Shown: positions 17,892 through 26,737, counted from the first letter of the stretch. The stretch is DNA of 41,408 nucleotides from an uncultured Bacteroidia bacterium (GCA_903904515.1 CAIVCR010000059.1:1-41408), one strand, 5' to 3'. A program made the numbers and translations. Notes: generated by a model not told the origin, from the sequence alone.

Positions 17892-18763
17892 AGGTATTGT
17901 CCTCTGAATTCCTTAGGTGTCATATTGGTTATTGATTTAAACTTCCTGTTAAAGTTGGAAAGGTTGTCAAAACCTGAAGCAAAACAGATTTCCGAGATTG
18001 CCTGTTCCTCCTTTTCAATCAACAGTTTTTTTGCATGGCACACACGTAATTCGTTGAGAAAAGTCATAAATGTCTTTTTTGTACTCTTCATAAAGTATTT
18101 GCAGAAAGCGTGGGAAGTCATATTGGCTATCCCTGCAACATCCTGAATTTGAATTTTATGCTGAAAATTCACAATCACATATTCATGCACCTTTTTAAGC
18201 CTTCCAATCGAATGATCGCTGTAATTTATCAGCGGCATTTCAGCAACAAAGGTATTGGTTAGCAACGGGCGCATTTCACCCTTGGCCAACTCAAGAAGGA
18301 TATCGAGCATCGAGATTATCCGTGTGGGACCTTCACTGGATATAAGGTGTTTAATCTTTAATAAAAGTAACTCTTTATCAGCATTCTGAAAACTTATTCC
18401 CCCTTTAGCCTTGTTTAAAAGCTCCTTTATTATTGACATTTCAGGCAATGAAAAAAACAGCTCGCCTAAAAAATTCTCCGGGAACATCACCAGATAGGCA
18501 GAAGCTTTCAAATCATCTCTCTCGAAATATTCGGGATCATTTTTCCAGTAATGCGGAATATTGGGACCCAGCAGAACAAGGTCCCCTTCATTGAAATTCT
18601 CGACGCAATCGCCAACAAACCGTTTGCCTTTACTTTGAACGACATACTTAAGCTCATATTCGGAATGAAAATGGAAATCGCTGTCAAAACGCGGGAGTTC
18701 CAACCTCCTGGCAACAAAGGATAATCCCTCGTTAACGATGATTTTTTGAAACTGAGCCCTCAT
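17888..18763 (-). CDS. AraC-family transcriptional regulator
   Basis: A 291-residue regulator with an N-terminal cupin-like ligand domain (about 20-110; HFHSEYELKYVVQSKGKRF, then GDLVLLGPNIPHYWKND) and a C-terminal double helix-turn-helix (about 190-291) containing IQDVAGIANMTSHAFCKYF and the AraC signature ISEICFASGFDNLSNFNRKFK, then MTPKEFR. It probably binds a sugar-like effector and activates transcription. It is placed convergent to the transporter gene and divergent from the Gfo/Idh/MocA gene, with a shared 178-base promoter region, so it is the best candidate regulator of the catabolic genes on both sides. Both halves look intact. Confidence 0.9.
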   Translation of the reverse strand: MRAQFQKIIVNEGLSFVARRLELPRFDSDFHFHSEYELKYVVQSKGKRFVGDCVENFNEGDLVLLGPNIPHYWKNDPEYFERDDLKASAYLVMFPENFLGELFFSLPEMSIIKELLNKAKGGISFQNADKELLLLKIKHLISSEGPTRIISMLDILLELAKGEMRPLLTNTFVAEMPLINYSDHSIGRLKKVHEYVIVNFQHKIQIQDVAGIANMTSHAFCKYFMKSTKKTFMTFLNELRVCHAKKLLIEKEEQAISEICFASGFDNLSNFNRKFKSITNMTPKEFRGQYL

Positions 18764-18867
18764 TTATGATACCTTATTGTGTTAGTAAATATAATATCCG
18801 GTAAATCTTTGACAAGATAATATTAATATCCGACAATGCTGTACCATATTTTGTCTCTTCAAATTTG

Positions 18868-18875
18868 TATTTTTG
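18868..18875 (+). promoter_or_regulatory. Candidate Bacteroidota -7 box TATTTTTG
   Basis: It fits the TAnnTTTG consensus and lies 66 bases before the start of the Gfo/Idh/MocA gene, in the divergent region shared with the AraC regulator. A TTTG occurs at 18850-18853, but at 14 bases the spacing is shorter than the usual 19 or so, so the -33 element is uncertain. This may fit a promoter that needs an activator. Confidence 0.35.
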
Positions 18876-18941
18876 ATTATTCCCTGATGGGCGATCAGTG
18901 AAAATGTTCCATCTGGCCACTAAAAAACAAATTATATTCAA

Positions 18942-19937
18942 ATGAAAAGAGTCGCAGTAGTAGGTTTTGGGTTTATGGGGATGACCCATACGTTGAATAT
19001 TCTTCAACATACCGGTTTGCAATTGGTCGCTATCGTTGATAATGACCCTGAAACTATTGAAAAGAACTTGTTTGCCCCGGGAGGCAATTTTTCGACAGGG
19101 AAAATAGATCCTGCAGTTCTGAAAAACATCAATAAATATTCGAACCTGCATGAGTGCCTTCATGATGAGGAGCTGGATGCTGTTCACATTTGTGTTCATA
19201 CTGAACTTCATTACGAAATGGCAAAGCTGGCCCTTTTACATTTCAAACATGTACTGCTTGAAAAACCGTTCACCCTTGATGTCAAACAGGCCGAGGAATT
19301 AATTGAACTGGCAAACCGGAATAACAGGATCCTGATGGTGGCTCATGTTGTAAGATTCATGCCTCCTTACCAGAAACTCAAGCACTGGATTGATTCAAAG
19401 GAATTTGGGGAATTAAAGTTTCTCTCCCTGACCAGGATCTCCGGGATTCCGGGATGGGGACAGTGGACCGAAAAGCAGGTTTCAAGGACCTCCGGTGGAG
19501 CTCTTTTTGATCTGAATATTCATGATATTGATTTTGCAAACTATGTTCTGGGACCACCCTCCGAAATCAAATGCAGCTATCTCCCCGGAGGATTAAGTGA
19601 CAATGACTATGTTAGTGCGATGTGGAGTTATGCTGATAGAGATGTTCACGTAAAGATAGAAGGGGGAAACACTTTTCACTCCAATTTCCCTTTCCAGGCG
19701 GGCTATATGGCTCAGTTTGAAAAGGCAAGTGTTGTTTATAGTTCATCTAACGGTGAAATTATCCGGATAGCCGATAACCAAAGTATTCGGGATATTCCGG
19801 CCGGAGATGCGGGAGAAGGTTATTTTAATGAGATTGCTTATTTTGCAGAATGTCTTAAAAACAACACTCAACCGACCGAATGCCTCCCTGCTTCCTCTCT
19901 TGAATCGATTAAATTATGCTATAATCACCTTAAATAA
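18942..19937 (+). CDS. Cytoplasmic Gfo/Idh/MocA-family NAD(P)-dependent dehydrogenase
   Basis: A 331-residue two-domain oxidoreductase without a signal peptide. It starts at once with the Rossmann motif VAVVGFGFMGMTH (residues 4-16). The family lysine is K108 in LLEKPF. The substrate-side motif GGALFDLNIHDIDF lies around residue 190, where Asp and His act with the lysine. Enzymes of this family oxidise or reduce one hydroxyl of sugars and inositols. It is first in a plus-strand run behind the AraC promoter region and is followed 9 bases later by a DegT aminotransferase. Such a dehydrogenase-aminotransferase pair also occurs in 3-amino-sugar and aminocyclitol pathways (NtdC/NtdA type), which supports interconversion of an amino group and a keto/hydroxyl group here. 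The substrate is not determined. Confidence 0.85.
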   Translation: MKRVAVVGFGFMGMTHTLNILQHTGLQLVAIVDNDPETIEKNLFAPGGNFSTGKIDPAVLKNINKYSNLHECLHDEELDAVHICVHTELHYEMAKLALLHFKHVLLEKPFTLDVKQAEELIELANRNNRILMVAHVVRFMPPYQKLKHWIDSKEFGELKFLSLTRISGIPGWGQWTEKQVSRTSGGALFDLNIHDIDFANYVLGPPSEIKCSYLPGGLSDNDYVSAMWSYADRDVHVKIEGGNTFHSNFPFQAGYMAQFEKASVVYSSSNGEIIRIADNQSIRDIPAGDAGEGYFNEIAYFAECLKNNTQPTECLPASSLESIKLCYNHLK

Positions 19938-19946
19938 CAGACTATC

Positions 19947-21161
19947 ATGAAACAGAATCTTGCAATTAACGGAGGGCCTAAAACGATTGATAAAAATTTT
20001 AACTGGCCGGTTTATGGCGAGTCTGATGTTGATGTTGTTGCGGAGATTGTTCGCAGCGGAAACTGGGGGAATCCCGATTGTGGCGATAAGGTTGAGGCCT
20101 TCGAAAAGGAGTTTGCTGCATTTTGCGGAACCAGATATGCCTTGACCTGTGTCAATGGTTCCGTCGCCTTGCGTCTTGCCTTAATTGCTTGCGGTGTGAA
20201 ACCTGGAGATGAGGTTATTGTTCCTCCGTATACGTTTATTGCCACAGCCTCAATTGTTATTGAAGCCAATTGTGTTCCCGTTTTTGTTGATATTGACCCT
20301 GATACATACAATATCAGTCCTTCACAGATTGAAAAAGCGATCACCAAACGGACTAAAGCAATCATTCCTGTGCATTTTGCCGGTCAGGCATGTGATATGG
20401 ATGCGATAATGGCTATTGCAAAAAAGCACAATCTTCGCGTGATTGAGGATTCAGCGCACGGTCATGGTGCCGAATATAAAGGGAAAAAACTTGGAAGCAT
20501 CGGTGATGCCGGCTGCTTTAGTTTTCAGTCATCCAAAAACCTGACCAGCGGAGAAGGTGGCCTTGTAGTCACCAATGATGAGGCGCTCTACGATATGATG
20601 AATTCACTGCGTAATGTTGGTCGTGTTAAAGGGGGGCAATGGTACGAGCACCATCATGCCGGATGTAATTACCGGATCACTCAAATGCAGGCAGTTCTTC
20701 TTTCGAGCCAGCTGAAAAATCTGAAGGAACAGACTGCCCGCCGTCACGAAAACGGCACTTACCTGAATTCGTTGCTTGAAAAGATTGATGGCATAAAACC
20801 TCTTGCACGGGGAGTGGGGGAGGCGATCCACTGTTATCATATCTATATTTTCAGATACGACAAATCAAAATTCAATGACCTTTCGAAAGTTGAATTTTCG
20901 AAAATGCTGGTAGCAGAAGGTGTTCCATGCTTCATGGGTTACCCTGAGCCGTTGTATAAACAGCCACTCTTCCAGGAGAAGAATTTTATGTGCTATGCTA
21001 TTCCTGAAGAGGTTGATTACACAAAGGTTTATTGTCCTGTAACTGAAAAGGCATGTCATGAGGAGGCTGTCTGGATCTTCCAGAATACGATGTTAGGTAC
21101 AAAAGAGGATATGGAGAAGTTTGCCGAAGCAATTCTTAAAATACAAAAGGCATATTTGTAA
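19947..21161 (+). CDS. Cytoplasmic DegT/DnrJ/EryC1/StrS-family PLP aminotransferase
   Basis: A 404-residue PLP enzyme lacking any export signal, so it acts in the cytoplasm with the dehydrogenase 9 bases upstream. The catalytic lysine is K197 in SFQSSKNLTSGEGG and the pyridine-nitrogen acid is D168 in VIEDSAHGHGAEYKGKKLG. The phosphate-cup segment is CVNGSVALRLAL, and PPYTFIATASIV is the usual family stretch. The Gly-Gly-Pro start (LAINGGPKTID) and a long insertion in the small domain (MGYPEPLYKQPLFQEKN) recall keto-inositol/keto-sugar aminotransferases of the StsC/KdnA kind. It resembles the Tat-leader enzyme at 13061 in overall layout, and like it is followed by a ceramidase-fold gene. Confidence 0.87.
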   Translation: MKQNLAINGGPKTIDKNFNWPVYGESDVDVVAEIVRSGNWGNPDCGDKVEAFEKEFAAFCGTRYALTCVNGSVALRLALIACGVKPGDEVIVPPYTFIATASIVIEANCVPVFVDIDPDTYNISPSQIEKAITKRTKAIIPVHFAGQACDMDAIMAIAKKHNLRVIEDSAHGHGAEYKGKKLGSIGDAGCFSFQSSKNLTSGEGGLVVTNDEALYDMMNSLRNVGRVKGGQWYEHHHAGCNYRITQMQAVLLSSQLKNLKEQTARRHENGTYLNSLLEKIDGIKPLARGVGEAIHCYHIYIFRYDKSKFNDLSKVEFSKMLVAEGVPCFMGYPEPLYKQPLFQEKNFMCYAIPEEVDYTKVYCPVTEKACHEEAVWIFQNTMLGTKEDMEKFAEAILKIQKAYL

Positions 21162-21217
21162 TCTCCACTTTATTATTGAGGATTTTTGATATTTCTTACT
21201 TTGTGAAACTTGGTGCT

Positions 21218-21278
21218 TTTGTGTCTTAGTGGCTGTTATTTCTTGCTGCAAATTTTCAAAGCCACTAAGGGTCACAAA
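21218..21278. repeat. Inverted repeat with CTTAGTGGCT arms in the second aminotransferase-ceramidase gap
   Basis: TTTGTGTCTTAGTGGCT (21218-21234) faces AGCCACTAAGGGTCACAAA (21260-21278). The inner ten bases pair perfectly around a 25-base loop, and the outer part pairs with two extra bases. It could act as a terminator or RNA-processing stem, but its sequence resembles intergenic repeats seen in many Bacteroidota and the inside of the element at 36176-36322. Confidence 0.6.
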
Positions 21279-21352
21279 TAAGATAAATTAACTACATGGT
21301 TATCAGAGGATAAGATTTTATCGCACAAAACTAAACTGTAATTTCCCTGTCC

Positions 21353-23290
21353 ATGATAAAAAAATTAGTCTTTCAGATTTTAATCATTCTTCCCTGTTTT
21401 TCCTATTCGCAATCTAACTATCTAGTAGGGACTGCCCAGGCAAGTCTTGAACCTGATCAGTCGCTGATCTCTCTGAACATGACCGGCTACGGCTACCCCA
21501 GGGATGGACGTTTTACGCTTCAATGGATAAACAGGGAGACCGTTCCGGAGGTTACAGCCTTAGGTGCATTAAACGGTAATTTATACATGGTCAGTAAGGG
21601 CGAATTGTTGGTGCAGCACAGATCAGGTAAAAATAGCAACTGGGAGAGAGCAGGTGAAGCGCAGAATATCAGATCAATTACAGGATTCAGGAATAAATTG
21701 TATGCCGTTAATGACCATGGAGATTTGCTATTGTCAGGTGTTTCCGGAGTGGTTAAATGGGAGATTACAGGATCTGTTGACCCTTCTGTGATCGCCATAA
21801 CCACTGCCGGTAATAAATTCTTTGCAGTAAATAAGGAAGGTACACTTTGGTCGGCTGACTTTCCAGCGAATCGAATCAACTGGGTAAAGATCGAATTGCC
21901 TTCTGATTCTATTAAAAATGTTGTTAGCCTTACATCAAACAATGGTAAACTTTATGTACTCACCGGCAAAAGTGCTATTTATCAGTGCGAACCCGGGAAA
22001 AAGGGATCCAAATGGTTAAAAATAGCCTGCAGAAATGGAGAGACTTTTACTGAAGATATGAGGCATATTGCCATTTTAGATGGGCGGATTTTTGGAGTAA
22101 GCCGGGAGAACTTTCTTTTTATGGGTGAACATCGCACTGAGGGAAATCTTTCAGCCCGGTCGATGGCAATAAAAAGTGAAGATAAAACCGTGGTCATTGT
22201 TAACGTCGATATTTGCGGTCTTACTGATGTTTTTTCCGGTCTGGTGAAACAGCAAATCTACCTGAATGACCATCTTCCTCCATCTGCAGTATTTATAAAT
22301 TGTACCCATACTCATTTCGCCCCCACATCACAGAACTGTCTCACGTGGCAGGAACATAGTCAGCGTCCGGATAGCCAGTTTCTTTATTCAACTGTTAAGA
22401 ACGGAATTATACGTTCAGTTGAAAATGCATTAAAAAACATGGGTCCTGCAGAATTATCTTTTGGTCGGGGGGCAACCGATATCGGGTACAACCGGAGTCT
22501 GAATGATCATCCCGAATTGTACGACAATGCAGTGGATGTAATTAAGGTGGAATATACCGGTAAAAACTCGGAAAGCTACCTGTTTTTGACGGCTTGTCAT
22601 CCCGTATTCAGCACTGCGGGCAAACTGCTCTATACCTTAAGTGCCAATTTTCCGGGGGTGGCGCGCAAATTGATTGAGGATCGGACCAGAACTTCCACTT
22701 CGCTGTTTTTGCAGGGTACAACAGGCGATATTGATCCCAAAGATAATGGAGAATACATTACGGGTGAGAAACTTGCAAATGAGGTGATTGCAGTCTTAAG
22801 CAAGCCAATGACTAAAATCGCCGGGCCGATTACAACCTGCCTGGATACAATTAATATTCCCGTTTCTCCCTGGACCAGGGATGAGATTACTGCTTATCGT
22901 GCAGCGAATATTGACAAAATAGGAGATGTTTATGCTGAAAAAAATGTGAAGTGGTGTGATCTGATGTTTAAATACTACCGCGAAGGGACGATGCCCGCAT
23001 CGATGCCGGTTTATATTCACACGATCAATATTGGAAATTGGAAACTGGTGGGTTTCTCTAGAGAAACAACAACCGGATATGGCTTAGGTGTCAAAAAGCT
23101 CTGGCCGGAGAAACTGATCTCAGTTGCCGGCTATACCAATGATGTTTCAAGTTATCTCCCAACACACATGCATCTGGAGGCAGGAGTCTATGAAGGAAAG
23201 GATTCCTATTTCTGGGATGGGATGCCAAATGCATTCCCCAAAAATGCAGATGAAACGATTCTCAATAAAATTAAATCACTTGAACGTTAA
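21353..23290 (+). CDS. Exported neutral-ceramidase-fold hydrolase with inserted propeller-like domain (paralogue 2)
   Basis: A 645-residue close paralogue of the protein at 14669, collinear over its whole length. A signal peptide spans residues 1-20 (ending CFSYSQ). The core opens at YLVGTAQASLEPDQSLISLNMTGY (22-45), breaks at about 63, and resumes at about 263 (RSMAIKSEDKTVVIVNVDI). The insert again has five LY-x-V-x-x-x-G-type repeats (e.g. LYAVNDHGDLLLS, FFAVNKEGTLWSA). Likely zinc-site residues are H319/H321 (CTHTHFAP), H416 (ACHPVFS), E571 (FSRETT) and Y601 (SSYLPT). The GDVSPN motif is GDIDPK, so the usual serine is Asp461. It follows the second aminotransferase after a palindromic gap and precedes the glycosidase genes. 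It presumably acts in the periplasm or is surface-attached; no lipobox is seen. Confidence 0.78.
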   Translation: MIKKLVFQILIILPCFSYSQSNYLVGTAQASLEPDQSLISLNMTGYGYPRDGRFTLQWINRETVPEVTALGALNGNLYMVSKGELLVQHRSGKNSNWERAGEAQNIRSITGFRNKLYAVNDHGDLLLSGVSGVVKWEITGSVDPSVIAITTAGNKFFAVNKEGTLWSADFPANRINWVKIELPSDSIKNVVSLTSNNGKLYVLTGKSAIYQCEPGKKGSKWLKIACRNGETFTEDMRHIAILDGRIFGVSRENFLFMGEHRTEGNLSARSMAIKSEDKTVVIVNVDICGLTDVFSGLVKQQIYLNDHLPPSAVFINCTHTHFAPTSQNCLTWQEHSQRPDSQFLYSTVKNGIIRSVENALKNMGPAELSFGRGATDIGYNRSLNDHPELYDNAVDVIKVEYTGKNSESYLFLTACHPVFSTAGKLLYTLSANFPGVARKLIEDRTRTSTSLFLQGTTGDIDPKDNGEYITGEKLANEVIAVLSKPMTKIAGPITTCLDTINIPVSPWTRDEITAYRAANIDKIGDVYAEKNVKWCDLMFKYYREGTMPASMPVYIHTINIGNWKLVGFSRETTTGYGLGVKKLWPEKLISVAGYTNDVSSYLPTHMHLEAGVYEGKDSYFWDGMPNAFPKNADETILNKIKSLER

Positions 23291-23360
23291 CAGCACCGTG
23301 AATAATCTTTGATATTACATTTTGAAATCTGTATAAATGATATCCTAAAACTCCTGAGGT

Positions 23361-24464
23361 ATGAAAAAACGTCAATTTTTAAAGGTTTTTAGTGTTGCCA
23401 CAGTTGGAGCTATGGCTTTATCATCGGGTGTATGGAGTTGCGCCGGAGCTGATAGTAAACATAAATTGAAAAACTGGGCCTGGATACATCCGTTGGAAAC
23501 AGCAGACCCGGCACATTCAGCAGATGAATGGAAAAAACTGTTGAATAATCTTAAGAAATGGGGGATAGACTCCGCCCTATTATTGACCCAAAATACTAAG
23601 ATTATCGGGGAAGTTCTCCCTATCGCCAAAGAAGCGGCACTGGAACTTCATGCATGGATCATTGCATTGAACTGGCCAGATAAAACCACCATGAAGGAAC
23701 ACCCTTCGTGGTATGTTGTAAACGGCAAAGGGGAATCTTGCATTGAAAAACCTGCCTATGTGGATGATTATAACTGGCTCTGTCCATCGAATCCGGAAGT
23801 TATTGAATTCATGAAAAAAAGGGTTCAGGAACTCTGTGTTATTGATGGACTTGCAGGTGTTCATCTGGATTATATCCGTTATCCCGATGTTGTCCTGGCA
23901 CCTGAACATAAAGCGAAATATACTATTCCGCAGGATGATCTTGTTCATCCTATGGCTGATTATTGTTATTGCGAAGTCTGCAGATCGCAGTTTAAAAAAT
24001 TATCGGGAATGGATCCGTTGACCATTCCTGATCAGGCAACAAACCAGGCTTGGTTGAATTTCCGTTATGACAGCGTTACACATCTTGTCGGTGAACTTTA
24101 TGATGTGGCCCATAAGGGGGGAAAGGTGCTTTCAGCAGCGGTTTTTCCTACCCCTTACCTTTCGAAATTCAGGGTGAGACAGGATTGGATAAAATGGAAG
24201 CTCGATTCGGTAATGACCATGATTTATCACCGGTACGAAGGGCAACCCGTGGAATGGATTGAAACGGCTACCCGGGAAGGGGTTGAAGCGCTCGCGGGTA
24301 AAATTCCATATTATAGTGGGTTACATCTTGCACAGCTTACCCCAAAGGAGCTTGGCGTCGCGACAAAATTATCGCTAAAGGCTGGAGCTTCCGGAATTGT
24401 TGTTTTCCCTGGAAATAAAATGGATGAAGCGTATTGGAGATCCATGAAAGAGGGGCTAATTTAA
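23361..24464 (+). CDS. Exported GHL10/DUF4015-like glycoside-hydrolase-fold protein
   Basis: A 367-residue TIM-barrel protein. The N-terminus KKRQFLKVFSVATVGAMALSSG is Tat-like, though with Lys-Arg rather than Arg-Arg, and ends near a Cys (GVWSCAG) that could be a lipobox. The motif GVHLDYIRYPD (about 166-176) is typical of the GHL10/DUF4015/DUF187 group, in which the Asp after HL is a candidate catalytic acid. DYNWLCPSNPEVIEFM before it and AVFPTPYLSKFRVRQDWIKWK after it also fit. A short cluster CYCEVC (about 200) is unusual and might bind metal or form disulfides. The group is poorly characterised and includes enzymes acting on amino-sugar polymers; the substrate here is unknown. It follows the ceramidase-fold gene by 70 bases. 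Confidence 0.75.
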   Translation: MKKRQFLKVFSVATVGAMALSSGVWSCAGADSKHKLKNWAWIHPLETADPAHSADEWKKLLNNLKKWGIDSALLLTQNTKIIGEVLPIAKEAALELHAWIIALNWPDKTTMKEHPSWYVVNGKGESCIEKPAYVDDYNWLCPSNPEVIEFMKKRVQELCVIDGLAGVHLDYIRYPDVVLAPEHKAKYTIPQDDLVHPMADYCYCEVCRSQFKKLSGMDPLTIPDQATNQAWLNFRYDSVTHLVGELYDVAHKGGKVLSAAVFPTPYLSKFRVRQDWIKWKLDSVMTMIYHRYEGQPVEWIETATREGVEALAGKIPYYSGLHLAQLTPKELGVATKLSLKAGASGIVVFPGNKMDEAYWRSMKEGLI

Positions 24465-24555
24465 AGTTTTATCAATTTTCGAACCAATCAGAAACTAGGC
24501 TTAATCTTAATCGTTTAAATTTTTCCAGGATTCAACAACCAAATTTAAAAAACCC

Positions 24556-25269
24556 ATGAAAAAAATAGTTTTGATTACGTTTCTGATAATTAGTTTTTTA
24601 ACTCCGTCAATTGGACAATCTGGGCAGAAAAAAATGAAATTCACCATCGGTGGAGAAATCAATTACCTGATGTTTTTGCCAAAAGATTATGTGAAGACCG
24701 GTAAACCCTCACCGATGATTCTCTTTTTACATGGGTCAGGTGAGCGAGGGAATGATCTTGAAAAGGTAAAGGCCTGGGGACCTCCTGCGATTGTTGAGAA
24801 AAATCCCGATTTCCCGTTTGTGGTTATCTCTCCTCAGTGCCCCGATGGACAAAATTGGAACCCGACCCTTTTGAAAGGGTTGATTGATGATGTAATGGCC
24901 AAATACAATATCGATAAAAATCGTGTTTATCTCACCGGACTGAGTATGGGCGGATTCGGAGCCTGGGATTTGTCCATGGCATATCCCGATTATTTTGCTG
25001 CTGTTGCCCCCATCTGTGGCGGTGGAAATCCGCTTTTGGTTTCAAGGTTAAAAGATATTCCGGTCTGGGTCTTTCATGGAAAGAAGGATGATGCCGTTCC
25101 GGAACAACAATCAGCGATAATGGTCGAGGCCTTAAAAAAAATCGATGCCAATGTACAATACACAGTACTTCCTGAAGGGGGTCACGTAGATGCCTGGGTG
25201 TTTGCCTATGATAAAGCCGGATTATTCGAATGGTTTCTCAAACATCATAAGAATTACAATAACAACTGA
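24556..25269 (+). CDS. Exported serine alpha/beta-hydrolase (carboxylesterase/PHB-depolymerase-like)
   Basis: A 237-residue hydrolase with a signal peptide (MKKIVLITFLIISFLTPSIGQ). The alpha/beta-hydrolase elements are all visible: LFLHGSGERG as oxyanion loop (57-65), nucleophile S130 in LTGLSMGGFGAW, acid D178 or D179 in VFHGKKDDAVP, and H210 in PEGGHVDAW. The arrangement matches small predicted peptidase/phospholipase-carboxylesterase proteins that remove acyl groups from plant or microbial glycans. Its position next to a fucosidase and other glycosidases suggests that it deesterifies the carbohydrate substrate. All catalytic residues are present and the length is normal. Confidence 0.85.
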   Translation: MKKIVLITFLIISFLTPSIGQSGQKKMKFTIGGEINYLMFLPKDYVKTGKPSPMILFLHGSGERGNDLEKVKAWGPPAIVEKNPDFPFVVISPQCPDGQNWNPTLLKGLIDDVMAKYNIDKNRVYLTGLSMGGFGAWDLSMAYPDYFAAVAPICGGGNPLLVSRLKDIPVWVFHGKKDDAVPEQQSAIMVEALKKIDANVQYTVLPEGGHVDAWVFAYDKAGLFEWFLKHHKNYNNN

Positions 25270-25288
25270 ATAAATTAAAAACTCAACA

Positions 25289-26656
25289 ATGAAAAACCCG
25301 ATTATTCTTTTAATTGTCTTGCTATGCTATGCTTTCGCTTCCTTCGGACAGGAAATCCCTTCGAAAGAGTATAGTTCAAATTATGAACAGGTGATGAAAC
25401 GCACTCAATGGTGGCGAGAAGCCCGGTTTGGGATGTTTATTCATTTCGGCGCATACGCTGTTCCGGCACGCGGAGAATGGGTGAAATCGAACGAAAATCA
25501 GACCACCGAAACGTATCAGAAATATGTCGATGAATTTAATCCCAGGGATTTTAATGCCAAGGCATGGGCCAAAACGGCCAAAAGTGCTGGGATGAAATAT
25601 GCCGTACTGACAGCCAAGCACCACGACGGTTTTTGTATGTTCGACAGTAAACTTACCGATTACAAACTCAGTAAAAATTTTGGTGGCCGTGACCTGGTGC
25701 GTGAATTTCTGGATGCTTTCCGTGAAGAAGGTCTTAAAGTAGGGCTCTATTATTCGCTGATCGACTGGCACCATCCCGATTATCCAAATGTTGGTAACCA
25801 TCCGCAACGCGATGATAAGGATTATGGTAAGCGGACTTTTAACTGGGACAATTACCTGAAATATATGCACGGACAGGTGGAGGAGCTCGTTAAAAACTAC
25901 GGAAAACTCGACATCATGTGGTTCGATTATTCGTTTGATAATTACAGCGGTGAAAAATGGGGAGCTACTGAGTTGGTTTCGATGATACGCAAATATCAGC
26001 CGGACATTATCCTTGATAACCGGCTGACAGTTAATGAAGGTACTTCCTCCAAACAGCGCATACTGAAAACGGTTGGCGATTTTGAGAGTCCTGAACAGGG
26101 AATCCCTGATGCACCACTGATCGACAAATATAACAATCCGCTTCCCTGGGAAACTTGTCTTACCCTCAATGGTGGCTGGGGTTATACCGAACAGGATCAC
26201 AACTGGAAATCTCCGGAACTGATCATTCAAACCCTGGTGAATTGCGTAAGCAAAAATGGTAACCTCTTGCTGAATGTTGGTCCCAATTCGAGAGGTATAA
26301 TCCCTCAGGAAAGTGTGGATATCCTGATAGAAGTGGGCAAATGGATGGCCATGAACGGTGAAAGTGTTTATGGGTGCGGAGCCTCAAATTTGCTAAAACC
26401 CGACTGGGGACGTTATACTCAAAAAGGGAATACGATTTATGCCCACTGGATGAATCCAAACCTTGGACAATTAAATGCCAAAGGTATTGACGGAAATCAG
26501 GTCAGAAACATATATCTGCTAAAATCAGGCGGAGAATTGTCGTTTCAAAAATCGTGGTGGGGAAATAATGAGCCGGGTAATCTTTTTATTACCGTTGGAA
26601 GCTCACCTCAGAAACCTGTTGAATATGACACTGTGGTCAAAATTGAAATGAAATAA
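25289..26656 (+). CDS. Exported alpha-L-fucosidase family GH29
   Basis: A 455-residue retaining glycosidase with a signal peptide (cleaved near FGQE, residues 19-22). GH29 marks: WWREARFGMFIHFGAYAVPARGEW near residues 41-64, AKHHDGFCMFDSKLTDYKL at 109-127, and the nucleophile region KLDIMWFDYSFDN, with D213 the probable nucleophile. A segment with NGGWGY and LLNVGPNSRG follows, and a small C-terminal beta domain closes the protein. GH29 enzymes release terminal alpha-L-fucose. Fucose would fit import by the FucP-type transporter of this locus, although no fucose isomerase or kinase is present in the window. It lies 19 bases after the esterase gene, in one operon. Confidence 0.9.
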   Translation: MKNPIILLIVLLCYAFASFGQEIPSKEYSSNYEQVMKRTQWWREARFGMFIHFGAYAVPARGEWVKSNENQTTETYQKYVDEFNPRDFNAKAWAKTAKSAGMKYAVLTAKHHDGFCMFDSKLTDYKLSKNFGGRDLVREFLDAFREEGLKVGLYYSLIDWHHPDYPNVGNHPQRDDKDYGKRTFNWDNYLKYMHGQVEELVKNYGKLDIMWFDYSFDNYSGEKWGATELVSMIRKYQPDIILDNRLTVNEGTSSKQRILKTVGDFESPEQGIPDAPLIDKYNNPLPWETCLTLNGGWGYTEQDHNWKSPELIIQTLVNCVSKNGNLLLNVGPNSRGIIPQESVDILIEVGKWMAMNGESVYGCGASNLLKPDWGRYTQKGNTIYAHWMNPNLGQLNAKGIDGNQVRNIYLLKSGGELSFQKSWWGNNEPGNLFITVGSSPQKPVEYDTVVKIEMK

Positions 26657-26737
26657 GCCACCATAAACGAATCGTCGTTTAGTTGGGTCCTGATAAGTCC
26701 TGAAGTGTAGATTGTGCCTTCTTGTTATGCTAGTTAT

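Noticed and set aside
18774..19211. 145-codon minus-strand frame across the AraC/Gfo promoter region
   Set aside because: It overlaps the start of the Gfo/Idh/MocA gene with its Rossmann motif and matches nothing.
14669..23290. Simple annotation as true ceramidases for sphingolipid breakdown
   Set aside because: The serine of the amidase motif is replaced in both copies and no sphingolipid genes are nearby, so the fold is assigned but not the substrate.
25376..26230. 284-codon minus-strand frame opposite the fucosidase
   Set aside because: It is a shadow of the GH29 gene; the plus-strand product has full family motifs, the opposite frame none.
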